A DNA stretch of 31,008 nt from RGIG8782 sp017475895 (GTDB lineage: Bacteria; Pseudomonadota; Alphaproteobacteria; Rickettsiales; UBA1997): NCBI GenBank assembly GCA_947167315.1, contig CAMVHP010000005.1:1-31008 (forward strand), read 5' to 3'. Below the pieces are notes generated by a model. It had not been told where the DNA came from and searched no databases. It was given only the letters and a program-made list of their open reading frames with translations. The position numbers were made by a program, and so were the translations under genes. Shown here piece by piece: positions 8,431-16,112 of this stretch. Numbering within the stretch: the stretch's first letter is position 1; each line of letters starts with the position of its first letter.

Positions 8431-8461
8431 ATGCTGCTAGGTAACAACCTTTATAAGACAA

Positions 8462-9019
8462 ATGAAGAAATCTATTATATTACCAATGATTGGTGCATTT
8501 TGTGTTTTATCGAATCTGTCAGCTATGGAAATAAAGCCATACGTTGGAGTGGATTTAACAAAAACTCACTTAGGTTACGACTCATCTGAAGACTTTTCTA
8601 ACGCAGACGCTAACTCTTATGGAATTAACATTGGTGTTAAACTGCACGAAAATTTTGCTGTTGAGGTATCATACCAAAACTCAGAAGAGAAAGTAGTTGC
8701 AAGTAATCAACAGTGGTATGTTGATAAATACACTATTAACAGTTTAAGTTTAGATTTAATAGGTATCCTTCCAATAAACGAAAACTTTGATATTTTAGGT
8801 TCAATTGGTGTTGCAAGCTATAAGACTAAAGATATAGCATTGAACTATGATGGTGGTATAGGTACTAACCACATGAAAGCTATAACGGTTGGTGCTGGTA
8901 TACAGTACAACTTTGCTGATAATTGGTCAATCAGAGGTACAGTTAAATACTTAGGTATTGACGAAAGCTGGATAGACTACGGAATGCAAAGTAGTATTGG
9001 TTTGAAATATACATTCTAG
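8462..9019 (+). CDS. Small outer-membrane beta-barrel protein (opacity/OmpA-barrel type)
   Basis: A 185-residue protein with a signal peptide (about 1-21, LSA before ME). The mature part starts I-K-P-Y-V-G-V-D, alternates polar and hydrophobic residues in about eight strands, and ends G-L-K-Y-T-F with the C-terminal Phe typical of outer-membrane proteins. It fits the eight-stranded outer membrane protein beta-barrel family (Opa/OmpA-like), used by many alphaproteobacteria as surface proteins. No OmpA peptidoglycan-binding domain is present. It is monocistronic, with its own promoter and a strong terminator, which suggests high or independently regulated expression. Precise function, such as adhesion or a small porin, cannot be told from sequence. 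Confidence 0.8.
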   Translation: MKKSIILPMIGAFCVLSNLSAMEIKPYVGVDLTKTHLGYDSSEDFSNADANSYGINIGVKLHENFAVEVSYQNSEEKVVASNQQWYVDKYTINSLSLDLIGILPINENFDILGSIGVASYKTKDIALNYDGGIGTNHMKAITVGAGIQYNFADNWSIRGTVKYLGIDESWIDYGMQSSIGLKYTF

Positions 9020-9041
9020 TTTGAATATTATTTTATAATTT

Positions 9042-9074
9042 TAGGTTCCATAGCAATCTATGGAACCTATTTTG
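9042..9074 (+). terminator. Rho-independent terminator after the outer-membrane protein
   Basis: Perfect 12-bp inverted repeat (9042-9053 and 9058-9069, arm TAGGTTCCATAG) with a 4-base loop CAAT, followed by TTTTGT. It lies 22 bases after the stop. Confidence 0.88.
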
Positions 9075-9090
9075 TATTAAAAATTTAAAT

Positions 9091-9118
9091 TTGACAATGG
9101 AAAATATATTATTATACA
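9091..9118 (+). promoter_or_regulatory. Predicted sigma70-type promoter for glutathione peroxidase
   Basis: Consensus TTGACA (9091-9096), a 16-base spacer and TATACA (9113-9118). It lies just downstream of the preceding terminator and about 25 bases before the ATG, leaving a leader of around 20 bases without an obvious ribosome site. Confidence 0.6.
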
Positions 9119-9143
9119 CATACCAAGCAAAATATAAAAAAAC

Positions 9144-9683
9144 ATGAATATATACGATTTTAAAGTCAAAACAATACAGGGTAAAGAAAAGTCTTTAGCA
9201 GACTACAAAAACAAAGTTTTATTAATAGTAAACACCGCCAGTAAATGTGGTTTTACTCCACAATTCGCAGGATTAGAGGAAATCTACAAAAAATATAAAG
9301 ATAAAGGTTTTGAAATATTAGGTTTTCCCAGTAATCAGTTCTTAGAACAAGACCCAGCCTCCAATGAAGAAATAAGTTCATTTTGTCAACTGAACTATGG
9401 AGTAAGTTTTCAGATGTTTGAAAAGGGAGACGTAAAGGGTGAAAATATACAACCACTATTTAAATATCTCACGGAAAAGAAAGGTTTCAATCCAAATATA
9501 GAATCTCATGCTGTGGCAACATTTATGGCTAAAATATCAAAGTTAGTTCATATGGTGGACGATAACTCTATAAAATGGAATTTTACAAAATTTTTGATTG
9601 ATAAGAACGGTGAGGTTGTGGAAAGATTTGAACCGGTTGTAACTCCAGAGGAAATAGAGAAATATATAATACAGCTACTGTAA
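9144..9683 (+). CDS. gpx: Glutathione peroxidase family protein (thiol peroxidase)
   Basis: Reduces hydrogen peroxide and organic or lipid hydroperoxides; bacterial Cys-type members often use thioredoxin rather than glutathione. The 179-residue protein has the complete catalytic set: Cys35 in N-T-A-S-K-C-G-F-T, Gln65 in F-P-S-N-Q-F, and Trp145-Asn146 in K-W-N-F-T-K-F. Cys81 in S-F-C-Q is in the position of the second (resolving) cysteine of thioredoxin-dependent members. No signal peptide is present, so it is cytoplasmic. Its own promoter lies at 9091-9118. It converges on the glycosyltransferase gene, with 10 bases between the stops and no terminator visible there. Confidence 0.93.
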   Translation: MNIYDFKVKTIQGKEKSLADYKNKVLLIVNTASKCGFTPQFAGLEEIYKKYKDKGFEILGFPSNQFLEQDPASNEEISSFCQLNYGVSFQMFEKGDVKGENIQPLFKYLTEKKGFNPNIESHAVATFMAKISKLVHMVDDNSIKWNFTKFLIDKNGEVVERFEPVVTPEEIEKYIIQLL

Positions 9684-9693
9684 TTTCCAGCTA

Positions 9694-10659
9694 TTACCTA
9701 TTATCAATTGTTTCAAACAATATTTTGATTAGATTTTTACTTCTAAAAAGTTTTAAATGCATATAAAACAACATAATATGCTTGGTTTCATCGGTATTTT
9801 TTATAAAGAATATGTACTTTAGAAGTTGTTTAATTCTAATTTTAAAAACAAAATTCTTAAATGGTGTTTGTTTTAGATATTTAAAATAAAGGCGTTTTAG
9901 CGGATGAAAACAATCAACTGTCCAAGGTTTACTTCTATAGGAAAAGTGCACAACACAGGGATTTTTTACCGCTTCACCAATATCTTTTTGTGTCATTCTA
10001 TTGTGACCAAAAAATAGTCTATTGAAACAATTAGGTTGTGCGTTGTATTTTGCGGGTAAAATCAGTGTTTTCATCTGACAAACACCGTTCAAAATATCCT
10101 GATCCTGCAGTGTTATCCTGTTAAAATTTTTGTTATAGTAGTCAAAACACAATTTTTTGAAATTAACACCTCTTATCATCTTCAAATTCATCAGTAATAC
10201 ACCGGAGTTAAAATATGTACTTGATAAATTTAATCTTTTGGCATTACCTATGGAACCCTCATCCTCTACAGCTCCTAAAAAATATTGTGAAATATCAATA
10301 TTGTACAAATTTATCAAATCTTCATTTACAACAACATCACAATCCAAATATATACATTTATCAATATTATCGTCAAGAACATCAGCTATTACTAATCTAT
10401 AGTAACAGGCAATGGATATATTTGGCCTATTCAACGGCAAAAATGAAAAGTCATAGCCACTTAAATTATGAAAAACAAGCTTATCTTGACTCACACAGGA
10501 CAATATTTTTTCCTTGTTTTCATCACTTACATTCTGTTCCAAAATATGAAAATAAAAGTCACTCTTATTTTTAGTATTTTGTAAAATAGAAGTCATAACA
10601 ACACAGGCATGCTGAACATAATTATCATCTAAACACAGCACAACATCAATTTTTGACAT
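9694..10659 (-). CDS. Family 8 glycosyltransferase (LPS-type)
   Basis: Transfers a hexose, typically galactose or glucose, from a nucleotide sugar with retention of configuration, most often onto the lipopolysaccharide core. The 321-residue protein shows the GT8 features: an N-terminal V-V-L-C-L-D-D-N-Y strand and loop, R88 in Y-Y-R-L, the metal-binding D-x-D (Asp106, Asp108 in Y-L-D-C-D), Y-F-N-S-G-V-L-L-M-N-L at 149-159, Q-D-Q-D at 185-188 and a late V-V-H-F. A basic, aromatic C-terminal tail (about 255-321) probably helps membrane association. Substrate cannot be read from sequence. No other LPS glycosyltransferase is adjacent. Together with lpxR it supports an LPS-bearing cell. Confidence 0.85.
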   Translation of the reverse strand: MSKIDVVLCLDDNYVQHACVVMTSILQNTKNKSDFYFHILEQNVSDENKEKILSCVSQDKLVFHNLSGYDFSFLPLNRPNISIACYYRLVIADVLDDNIDKCIYLDCDVVVNEDLINLYNIDISQYFLGAVEDEGSIGNAKRLNLSSTYFNSGVLLMNLKMIRGVNFKKLCFDYYNKNFNRITLQDQDILNGVCQMKTLILPAKYNAQPNCFNRLFFGHNRMTQKDIGEAVKNPCVVHFSYRSKPWTVDCFHPLKRLYFKYLKQTPFKNFVFKIRIKQLLKYIFFIKNTDETKHIMLFYMHLKLFRSKNLIKILFETIDNR

Positions 10660-10695
10660 AATTTAAAGAGACAAATGTAAACAACTGATGCTATT

Positions 10696-10717
10696 CTAAT
10701 TTATACAAATAAATTAG
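10696..10717 (-). other. Stem-loop between rph and the glycosyltransferase gene
   Basis: Perfect 8-bp inverted repeat CTAATTTA/TAAATTAG with a 6-base loop, 14 bases after the rph stop. No T-run follows on either strand, so it is at best a weak terminator or an mRNA 3'-end structure. Confidence 0.35.
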
Positions 10718-10730
10718 CAATTAAAATTTA

Positions 10731-11447
10731 CTACTCCAAATCTATAGCTTCTTTTTGTTTATCAATCAATTCTTTTGTTCCTTTACAAGCCAGTGAATAC
10801 AATTTATTAAATTCATCAAAAGAAAAAGGATTACCCTCCGCCGTACCCTGCACCTCAATAATTTCTTGCTTATCATTTAGAATAAAATTAACGTCACAAT
10901 CGCTGTTACTATCCTCTTCATAATCAAAATCCAAAACACATTCACCATCAGAAATACCACAGGAAACCGCAGCAACAAAATTAGTAATGGGATCTTCCTT
11001 TAAAATTTTCTTTTTAATCAGATCCTGTATTGCCAAATACATGGCGACGTAACCACCGGTTATTGAAGCACACCTTGTACCGCCATCCGCCTGTATAACA
11101 TCACAATCAATTATAATCTGTCTTTCTCCAAGCTTTTTCATATCCACACAGCTTCTTAATGATCTACCAATGAGTCGTTGTATTTCCAAAGCTCTGCTAT
11201 TTACCTTTTCACCTCTATCTCTTTGAACTCTAGTACCAGTTGCCCGAGGAATCATATTATACTCAGCAGTAATCCACCCCTGCCCCATGTTTTTCAAAAA
11301 GAGTGGAACCTTACTTTCAACCGTTGCGGTGCATATAACCTGTGTATCCCCACAATATATTAAACAGGAACCTTCGGCATGTTTATTTATATTAGTTTGT
11401 ATATCTATTTCCCTTAATTCATCGTTTTTTCTACCATTTTTTCGCAC
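10731..11447 (-). CDS. rph: RNase PH
   Basis: Phosphate-dependent 3'-5' exonuclease that trims tRNA 3' ends. The 238-residue protein, of normal family length, has G-R-K-N-D-E-L-R near the N-terminus, Y-N-M-I-P-R-A-T, the basic R-V-Q-R-D-R-G loop, I-G-R-S-L-R, and the signature I-D-C-D-V-I-Q-A-D-G-G-T-R followed by S-I-T-G-G; the phosphate and metal site residues are intact. The start codon is GTG. It is preceded by a strong ribosome site that overlaps the cysteine desulfurase stop, so it is translated together with that gene. The iscS-rph pairing has no obvious shared pathway beyond tRNA maturation. Confidence 0.95.
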   Translation of the reverse strand: MRKNGRKNDELREIDIQTNINKHAEGSCLIYCGDTQVICTATVESKVPLFLKNMGQGWITAEYNMIPRATGTRVQRDRGEKVNSRALEIQRLIGRSLRSCVDMKKLGERQIIIDCDVIQADGGTRCASITGGYVAMYLAIQDLIKKKILKEDPITNFVAAVSCGISDGECVLDFDYEEDSNSDCDVNFILNDKQEIIEVQGTAEGNPFSFDEFNKLYSLACKGTKELIDKQKEAIDLE

Positions 11448-11451
11448 AAAT

Positions 11452-11458
11452 ACCCCCT
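11452..11458 (-). promoter_or_regulatory. Ribosome-binding site of rph, overlapping the iscS stop
   Basis: On the minus strand AGGGGGT lies 4 bases before the GTG start and shares bases with the iscS TAG stop (11457-11459). This decides the GTG start and implies translational coupling. Confidence 0.75.
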
Positions 11459-12662
11459 ATTCTTTCCATTTTATTTTACTCAAATCAACATTGTTTTCCA
11501 TCATTTCCCAAAGCGGACTCATTTCCCGCAATCTTGGCAATTCTTCTTTAATTCTCTTTATAAAATAATCCACCTCCTCCTGTGTGGTAAATCTGCCAAG
11601 CCCTATTCTTATGGAAGAATGCGCCAACTCGTCCTCCGTTCCAATTGCTTTTATAACGTAGGATGGATCAAGTGTTGAAGACGTACACGCAGATCCAGAG
11701 GAAACAGCAACATCATTAACCGCCATCATTAAAGATTCTCCCTCAACACCAGCGAAACTAAAATTTAAACAACCTTTCCATCTGTGTTCCAAACTACCAT
11801 TTAAACGAACTTTTTTCAATTTTAAAAACTCATTAATCATCTGATCAGCAAATCTATCAATTCGTTTTTTATCTTCAGCGCCCTCTGTCCTCATCAATTC
11901 AGCAGCCTTGCCAAAACCAACTATAAGAGGAACAGCTAGAGTTCCAGATCTTAACCCTCTTTCCTGTCCTCCACCATTAATAATCGCTTCAATCTTTACT
12001 CTAGGTCTTCTCCTTACATACAAAGCACCAATACCTTTAGGTCCGTAAATTTTATGAGCTGATATACTCATTAAATCTATATTCATTTCATCGACATTAA
12101 GCGGAATTTTACCAAATGCCTGAGCACAGTCTGTATGAAAATAAACACCTCTTTCTCGACATATTTTGCCTATAGCCTTCAAGTCTTGCACAACACCTAT
12201 CTCGTTGTTTACACCCATAACGGAAACCAAAATTGTTCTGTCGGTTATGGCATTTCTTAAATCATCAAGATTAATTAAACCATCTCTATCAACCGGCAAA
12301 TATGTGATGTCAAATCCTTCTTTTATATTCAAATATCTACAACTCTCCAATACACATTTATGTTCTATTTGTGTTGTTATTATATGATTCTTTTTGTTGG
12401 TTTTGTTAAATCTGGCAACGCCCTTTATGGCTAAATTATTTGACTCTGTAGCTCCAGATGTAAATATTATATCCTGTGATTCTGCACCAATAACACTGGC
12501 AACCTGCTTCCTTGCTTTTTCTACCATTTTTTCAGCTTCCCAACCAAACATATGACTTTTTGAACTTGCGTTACCGAATTCTGTCGTCATACTCAACATC
12601 ATCTCATCAAGAACCCTTTTGTCCATAGGAGTAGTTGCCTGATAGTCAAAATATACCTTCAT
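11457..12662 (-). CDS. iscS: Cysteine desulfurase, IscS type
   Basis: PLP enzyme that takes sulfur from cysteine for iron-sulfur clusters and tRNA thiolation. The 401-residue protein starts Y-F-D-Y-Q-A-T-T-P and has T-S-G-A-T-E-S-N-N (68-76), His101 in I-E-H-K, H-T-D-C-A-Q with Asp178, the PLP lysine Lys204 in S-A-H-K-I-Y-G-P-K-G, and the sulfur-carrying Cys326 in S-S-G-S-A-C-T-S. The active-site loop marks it as class I (IscS/NifS), not SufS. It is followed directly by rph rather than by iscU, so the Fe-S operon has been dispersed or lies elsewhere. MnmA, a user of IscS sulfur, is encoded about 9 kb away in the window. The 79-base upstream gap is AT-rich with no confident promoter. Confidence 0.95.
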   Translation of the reverse strand: MKVYFDYQATTPMDKRVLDEMMLSMTTEFGNASSKSHMFGWEAEKMVEKARKQVASVIGAESQDIIFTSGATESNNLAIKGVARFNKTNKKNHIITTQIEHKCVLESCRYLNIKEGFDITYLPVDRDGLINLDDLRNAITDRTILVSVMGVNNEIGVVQDLKAIGKICRERGVYFHTDCAQAFGKIPLNVDEMNIDLMSISAHKIYGPKGIGALYVRRRPRVKIEAIINGGGQERGLRSGTLAVPLIVGFGKAAELMRTEGAEDKKRIDRFADQMINEFLKLKKVRLNGSLEHRWKGCLNFSFAGVEGESLMMAVNDVAVSSGSACTSSTLDPSYVIKAIGTEDELAHSSIRIGLGRFTTQEEVDYFIKRIKEELPRLREMSPLWEMMENNVDLSKIKWKE

Positions 12663-12741
12663 CGCCTAGAAATTTATTGCCGTTTATAAACTAAAAAATA
12701 ATGTATATTTTTGATTTTTCAAGTTATAAATATTTATTGAT

Positions 12742-13362
12742 TTATTGTAGTATACCACTTAAATAGTTGTAAAAACTGGTGGCACAATCTAAAATATTGT
12801 CATTCCAATCTTCAGATCCCTTTTCATCCAAACCATCCGTTATGTACTTTATTGATATAAAATCTATATTTTCAAGCTTACACACTTTAGCCAAAGAATA
12901 ACCCTCCATTTCGCAGAGATCAACCTCCCTTATTTCGCATGGTTTTGTAGCAAAATTATCACCAGTTCCGCATATTCCATACTCCAAATCATCAATAACT
13001 TTTCTATGTTTTATAACATATAAATCCTTTTCTCTAGGTGTCTCTCCAAGTTTATATTCACCACAGGAACAATCCATATCCCGCTGAATAAATTCATTGC
13101 AGGCAATTAATTTTCCTTTAGAAAACTTTTTACTACCACAGCTACCAACATTTATAACATATTTTGGTAAATTTCCCCTAATTTTTCTCTCCGTTAGAAC
13201 TTTTGTAAGATAATATGCAGCATTAATTTTACCAACACCAGTGTACAATATATCAACACCAAGTTTTTCTGTAAGATTGTTACTTTCCTCCGCACAAGCT
13301 ATCACTATCAAACTCTCGTTTTTATTTAGTTTTACCATACAACCTGATTCTGTTATTGTCAT
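12742..13362 (-). CDS. Nucleoside phosphorylase superfamily protein, probable MTA/SAH nucleosidase
   Basis: MTA/SAH nucleosidases cleave adenine from methylthioadenosine and S-adenosylhomocysteine, by-products of polyamine synthesis and methylation. The 206-residue protein has the superfamily landmarks: L-Y-T-G-V-G-K-I-N-A-A (glycine loop), V-I-N-V-G-S-C-G-S, and E-M-E-G-Y-S followed by I-K-Y-I-T-D-G, in which the Glu-Met-Glu pair and Asp match ribose-binding and catalytic residues. The sequence is divergent elsewhere, so another nucleoside substrate is possible. An alternative ATG eight codons in (13338) would leave an N-terminus nearer to the usual family start, with a weak AGG before it. 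It is divergent from ftsH across 99 bases; a TATAAT at 13374-13379 on the minus strand could serve it. Confidence 0.7.
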   Translation of the reverse strand: MTITESGCMVKLNKNESLIVIACAEESNNLTEKLGVDILYTGVGKINAAYYLTKVLTERKIRGNLPKYVINVGSCGSKKFSKGKLIACNEFIQRDMDCSCGEYKLGETPREKDLYVIKHRKVIDDLEYGICGTGDNFATKPCEIREVDLCEMEGYSLAKVCKLENIDFISIKYITDGLDEKGSEDWNDNILDCATSFYNYLSGILQ

Positions 13363-13408
13363 AAATTAATTATATTATATCAAATTAAATTGTAAATAAA
13401 ATATTTAC

Positions 13409-13436
13409 TTGTTTTTTTATATTGTAAAATTATACT
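13409..13436 (+). promoter_or_regulatory. Predicted promoter of the ftsH operon
   Basis: TTGTTT (13409-13414), a 16-base spacer and TATACT (13431-13436), ending 25 bases before the ftsH ATG. A GGTGA at 13451-13455 is a plausible ribosome site. Confidence 0.5.
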
Positions 13437-13461
13437 AGAGGCACTGTTATGGTGAAAGTAT

Positions 13462-15348
13462 ATGAAGAGAATAAAAATAAATTTGGCGACTTGGGCAATA
13501 ATTTTGATACTGTTGTACATATTGACAGACATGTTCAGCGGTACAGATAGCGGACATAAAAAGATTATATTATCGGATTTTTTAGATAAGGTAAAAAGTA
13601 AAGAAATAAAAAGTATCGATATAAAAGGAACGACCATATACGGGGTAGACAATAATGATGAAAAATTTGTTGTAAACACAACATTTCTACTGAATCAAAG
13701 TGATACAATAAAAGAACTAAAAGAAGATAATGTTAAAATAAGCGTAACTCCAACCACCACAAAAAAAACAGCTTTCATAGATTTTATTTTAAGCTGGCTA
13801 CCGTTGTTTATTTTAGCTGGTTTTTACATGTTGAGATTTTCATCCATAGGTGGAGGAGATGGTCCTTTTGGTTTTTCAAAATCAAAAGCAAAATTACTAC
13901 ACATAAAAAGTAAGGTAACTTTTGCGGATGTAGCGGGTATAGACGAAGCAAAGGAAGAGTTAAAGGAAATTGTGGATTTCTTAAAGGATCCGGAAAAATA
14001 TACAGAAATAGGAGCTAAAATTCCAAGAGGTTGTTTACTAATAGGTTCACCGGGTACAGGTAAAACGCTATTGGCAAAAGCTGTAGCAGGAGAGGCAAAT
14101 GTTCCATTTTATTTTATCTCCGGATCAGATTTTGTGGAAATGTTTGTGGGGGTTGGTGCCAGTAGAGTTAGGGATATGTTTATGGAAGCCAAAAAAAATG
14201 CTCCATGTTTAGTATTTATAGATGAAATTGATGCTGTTGGTAGACATAGAGGTATTGGAATTGGTGGTGGTAATGATGAAAGGGAACAAACCCTAAATCA
14301 GCTGTTGGTGGAAATGGATGGATTCGAGGGAAATGAAGGAGTAATTGTAATTGCTGCAACAAACAGAGAAGATGTATTAGATAAAGCACTTTTAAGACCG
14401 GGTAGATTTGATAGACAAATAACAGTTCAGTTGCCGGATGTTAAGGGTAGAGAAGAAATTTTAAAAGTTCACGCTAAAAAAGCTAAAATAGCACCAAGTG
14501 TTGATTTAAAATCGATAGCAAAGTCAACATCAGGTTTCAGTGGTGCTGAATTGGCTAACATAATCAATGAAGCCGGATTGTTGGCGGCTAGAAATAACAA
14601 AAAAGTTATAACCAATGATGATATAGAAGAAGCAAAAGAAAGAGTTATAATGGGTGTTAAAAATCAAAGTAAAGTTAAAAAAGAAGAGGAAACAAAATTG
14701 GTTGCATACCATGAAGCCGGTCACGCTCTAATAACTTTAAATTGTAAAAATACGGATCCTATATATAAAGCAACAATAATATCCAGAGGAAATGCCGGTG
14801 GTTATGTAGCCAGACTACTAGAAAATGACAGGCACTATACATCCACGACAAAGGCAAGTTTATTAGATGACATAACAATTGCAATGGGTGGTAGAGTTGC
14901 CGAAGAGGTAATTTTTGGAAAAGATAAAATAACAGCCGGAGCTTTAAGTGACATTAAAACAGCGACCGAATATGCTAAAAATATGGTGGTTAGTTGGGGA
15001 ATGAATGACAAAATAGGAACCGTCTACTGCTCCAATAAATTAAAAAATGAAGATGGCTACGGTTTTGAAGCTAGCTCAAATGAAATGTTAAAACTGATAG
15101 ACGAAGAAATAAAAAATATAATAGAAAATGCAAAAAATAGAGCTACAGAAATTATTACTGAAAATAAAGATAAACTGGAACTGATAGCTCAAGCGTTGTT
15201 GAAATATGAAACCCTGACCGGTGAAGAAATTAACAAAGTTATTAAAGGTGAGGAAATAAGAAACGAAGAAGTGGAAGAAAAACAAGAGATTACAAGCTCG
15301 TTATTTGCTAAAACTTTTAAAAATGAGGTTAATGATAATGATAAATAG
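13462..15348 (+). CDS. ftsH: ATP-dependent zinc metalloprotease FtsH
   Basis: Hexameric inner-membrane protease that degrades misfolded membrane proteins and some regulators. The 628-residue protein has TM1 at about 9-26, a periplasmic segment, TM2 at about 104-125, Walker A G-S-P-G-T-G-K-T (195-202), the pore loop M-F-V-G-V-G (227-232), Walker B V-F-I-D-E (251-255), second region of homology R-P-G-R-F-D-R (312-318), zinc motif H-E-A-G-H (417-421) and third zinc ligand Asp497 in A-L-S-D-I-K. All catalytic features are intact. The charged C-terminal tail ends in a stretch overlapping the next gene. It heads an apparent operon with a cyclophilin, a membrane protein and a P-type ATPase (gaps of -11, 13 and 14 bases). 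HflK/HflC are not in the window. Confidence 0.97.
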   Translation: MKRIKINLATWAIILILLYILTDMFSGTDSGHKKIILSDFLDKVKSKEIKSIDIKGTTIYGVDNNDEKFVVNTTFLLNQSDTIKELKEDNVKISVTPTTTKKTAFIDFILSWLPLFILAGFYMLRFSSIGGGDGPFGFSKSKAKLLHIKSKVTFADVAGIDEAKEELKEIVDFLKDPEKYTEIGAKIPRGCLLIGSPGTGKTLLAKAVAGEANVPFYFISGSDFVEMFVGVGASRVRDMFMEAKKNAPCLVFIDEIDAVGRHRGIGIGGGNDEREQTLNQLLVEMDGFEGNEGVIVIAATNREDVLDKALLRPGRFDRQITVQLPDVKGREEILKVHAKKAKIAPSVDLKSIAKSTSGFSGAELANIINEAGLLAARNNKKVITNDDIEEAKERVIMGVKNQSKVKKEEETKLVAYHEAGHALITLNCKNTDPIYKATIISRGNAGGYVARLLENDRHYTSTTKASLLDDITIAMGGRVAEEVIFGKDKITAGALSDIKTATEYAKNMVVSWGMNDKIGTVYCSNKLKNEDGYGFEASSNEMLKLIDEEIKNIIENAKNRATEIITENKDKLELIAQALLKYETLTGEEINKVIKGEEIRNEEVEEKQEITSSLFAKTFKNEVNDNDK

Positions 15349-16099
15349 TAGTAAAGTTAAAAACTTTTTTGCTATATTATTGGTGGCATTTACAATATTT
15401 TTTCCAATCTTGGGTGAATCCTATGCTAATAACATACCGGACAATTTGGAATTAAATGATGTACTACTGATGGAACTGGAAGATGGTGTTGTGGTTATAC
15501 AGATGTTTCCAGACAAGGCGCCATGGCATGTATATAGAATAAAATTATTGGTTAGAGAAGGTTTTTATGACGGTTTAACATTCCACAGAGTTATAAAAGG
15601 CTTTATGGCACAGACAGGCGACCCAACCGGAACCGGAACCGGTGGTAGCAAATTCGGAAAAATGTATGCCGAATTAAATGACATAAAACACACAAGAGGT
15701 ACAGTATCTATGGCCAGAGCTGAAGACATAAATAGTGCTGACAGTCAATTCTTTATCGTAACCGGAAACTATTTTCAACATTTGGATGGTCAATACACCG
15801 CATGGGGTAAGGTATTAGATGGAATGGAACTAATAGACAATTTAAAGTCCTCCAATAATGACGATAATGGATTGGTAAAAAATCCTGACAAAATAGTAAA
15901 AATGAGGTTGGGACAGGATTTGAATTTTAACTACGAGGGAGATACAGAGGAACAGATAAAAAATAGAAGACTAGAAAGGCTTGATATGTTGAGAAATTTG
16001 AAGGAATTAAAAAAAATTAACGATCAAATAAACAGTGAAAAAAATGATAACACCTGTTTATTGGATAGAATTTTTGAATTAAATGGAGAATTAGAATAA
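15338..16099 (+). CDS. Exported cyclophilin-type peptidyl-prolyl isomerase
   Basis: Catalyses cis-trans isomerisation of proline bonds during folding. From this start the protein has 253 residues: a signal peptide or N-terminal anchor (about 1-27, ending SYA before NN), then a cyclophilin domain with F-H-R-V-I-K-G-F-M-A-Q-T-G-D-P (catalytic Arg, Phe and Gln), G-T-G-T-G-G, S-A-D-S-Q-F-F-I, and L-D-G-Q-Y with Tyr where many eukaryotic forms have His. A helical tail of about 65 residues follows. Upstream in-frame ATGs exist at 15305, 15323 and 15332; 15338 is chosen because TGAGG at 15324-15328 then has a 9-base spacing and the signal peptide becomes regular. The start lies within the last codons of ftsH, so translation is coupled. 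A periplasmic location is inferred. Confidence 0.88.
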   Translation: MINSSKVKNFFAILLVAFTIFFPILGESYANNIPDNLELNDVLLMELEDGVVVIQMFPDKAPWHVYRIKLLVREGFYDGLTFHRVIKGFMAQTGDPTGTGTGGSKFGKMYAELNDIKHTRGTVSMARAEDINSADSQFFIVTGNYFQHLDGQYTAWGKVLDGMELIDNLKSSNNDDNGLVKNPDKIVKMRLGQDLNFNYEGDTEEQIKNRRLERLDMLRNLKELKKINDQINSEKNDNTCLLDRIFELNGELE

Positions 16100-16112
16100 C
16101 AGAGGAGTTTAT

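Noticed and set aside
10157..10574. Two open frames on the + strand inside the glycosyltransferase gene
   Set aside because: They lie antisense to a gene with clear GT8 motifs, have low-complexity composition and no ribosome site.
15305..15337. Longer N-terminus for the cyclophilin
   Set aside because: It would lie wholly within ftsH, has no ribosome site, and puts extra residues before an otherwise regular signal peptide.
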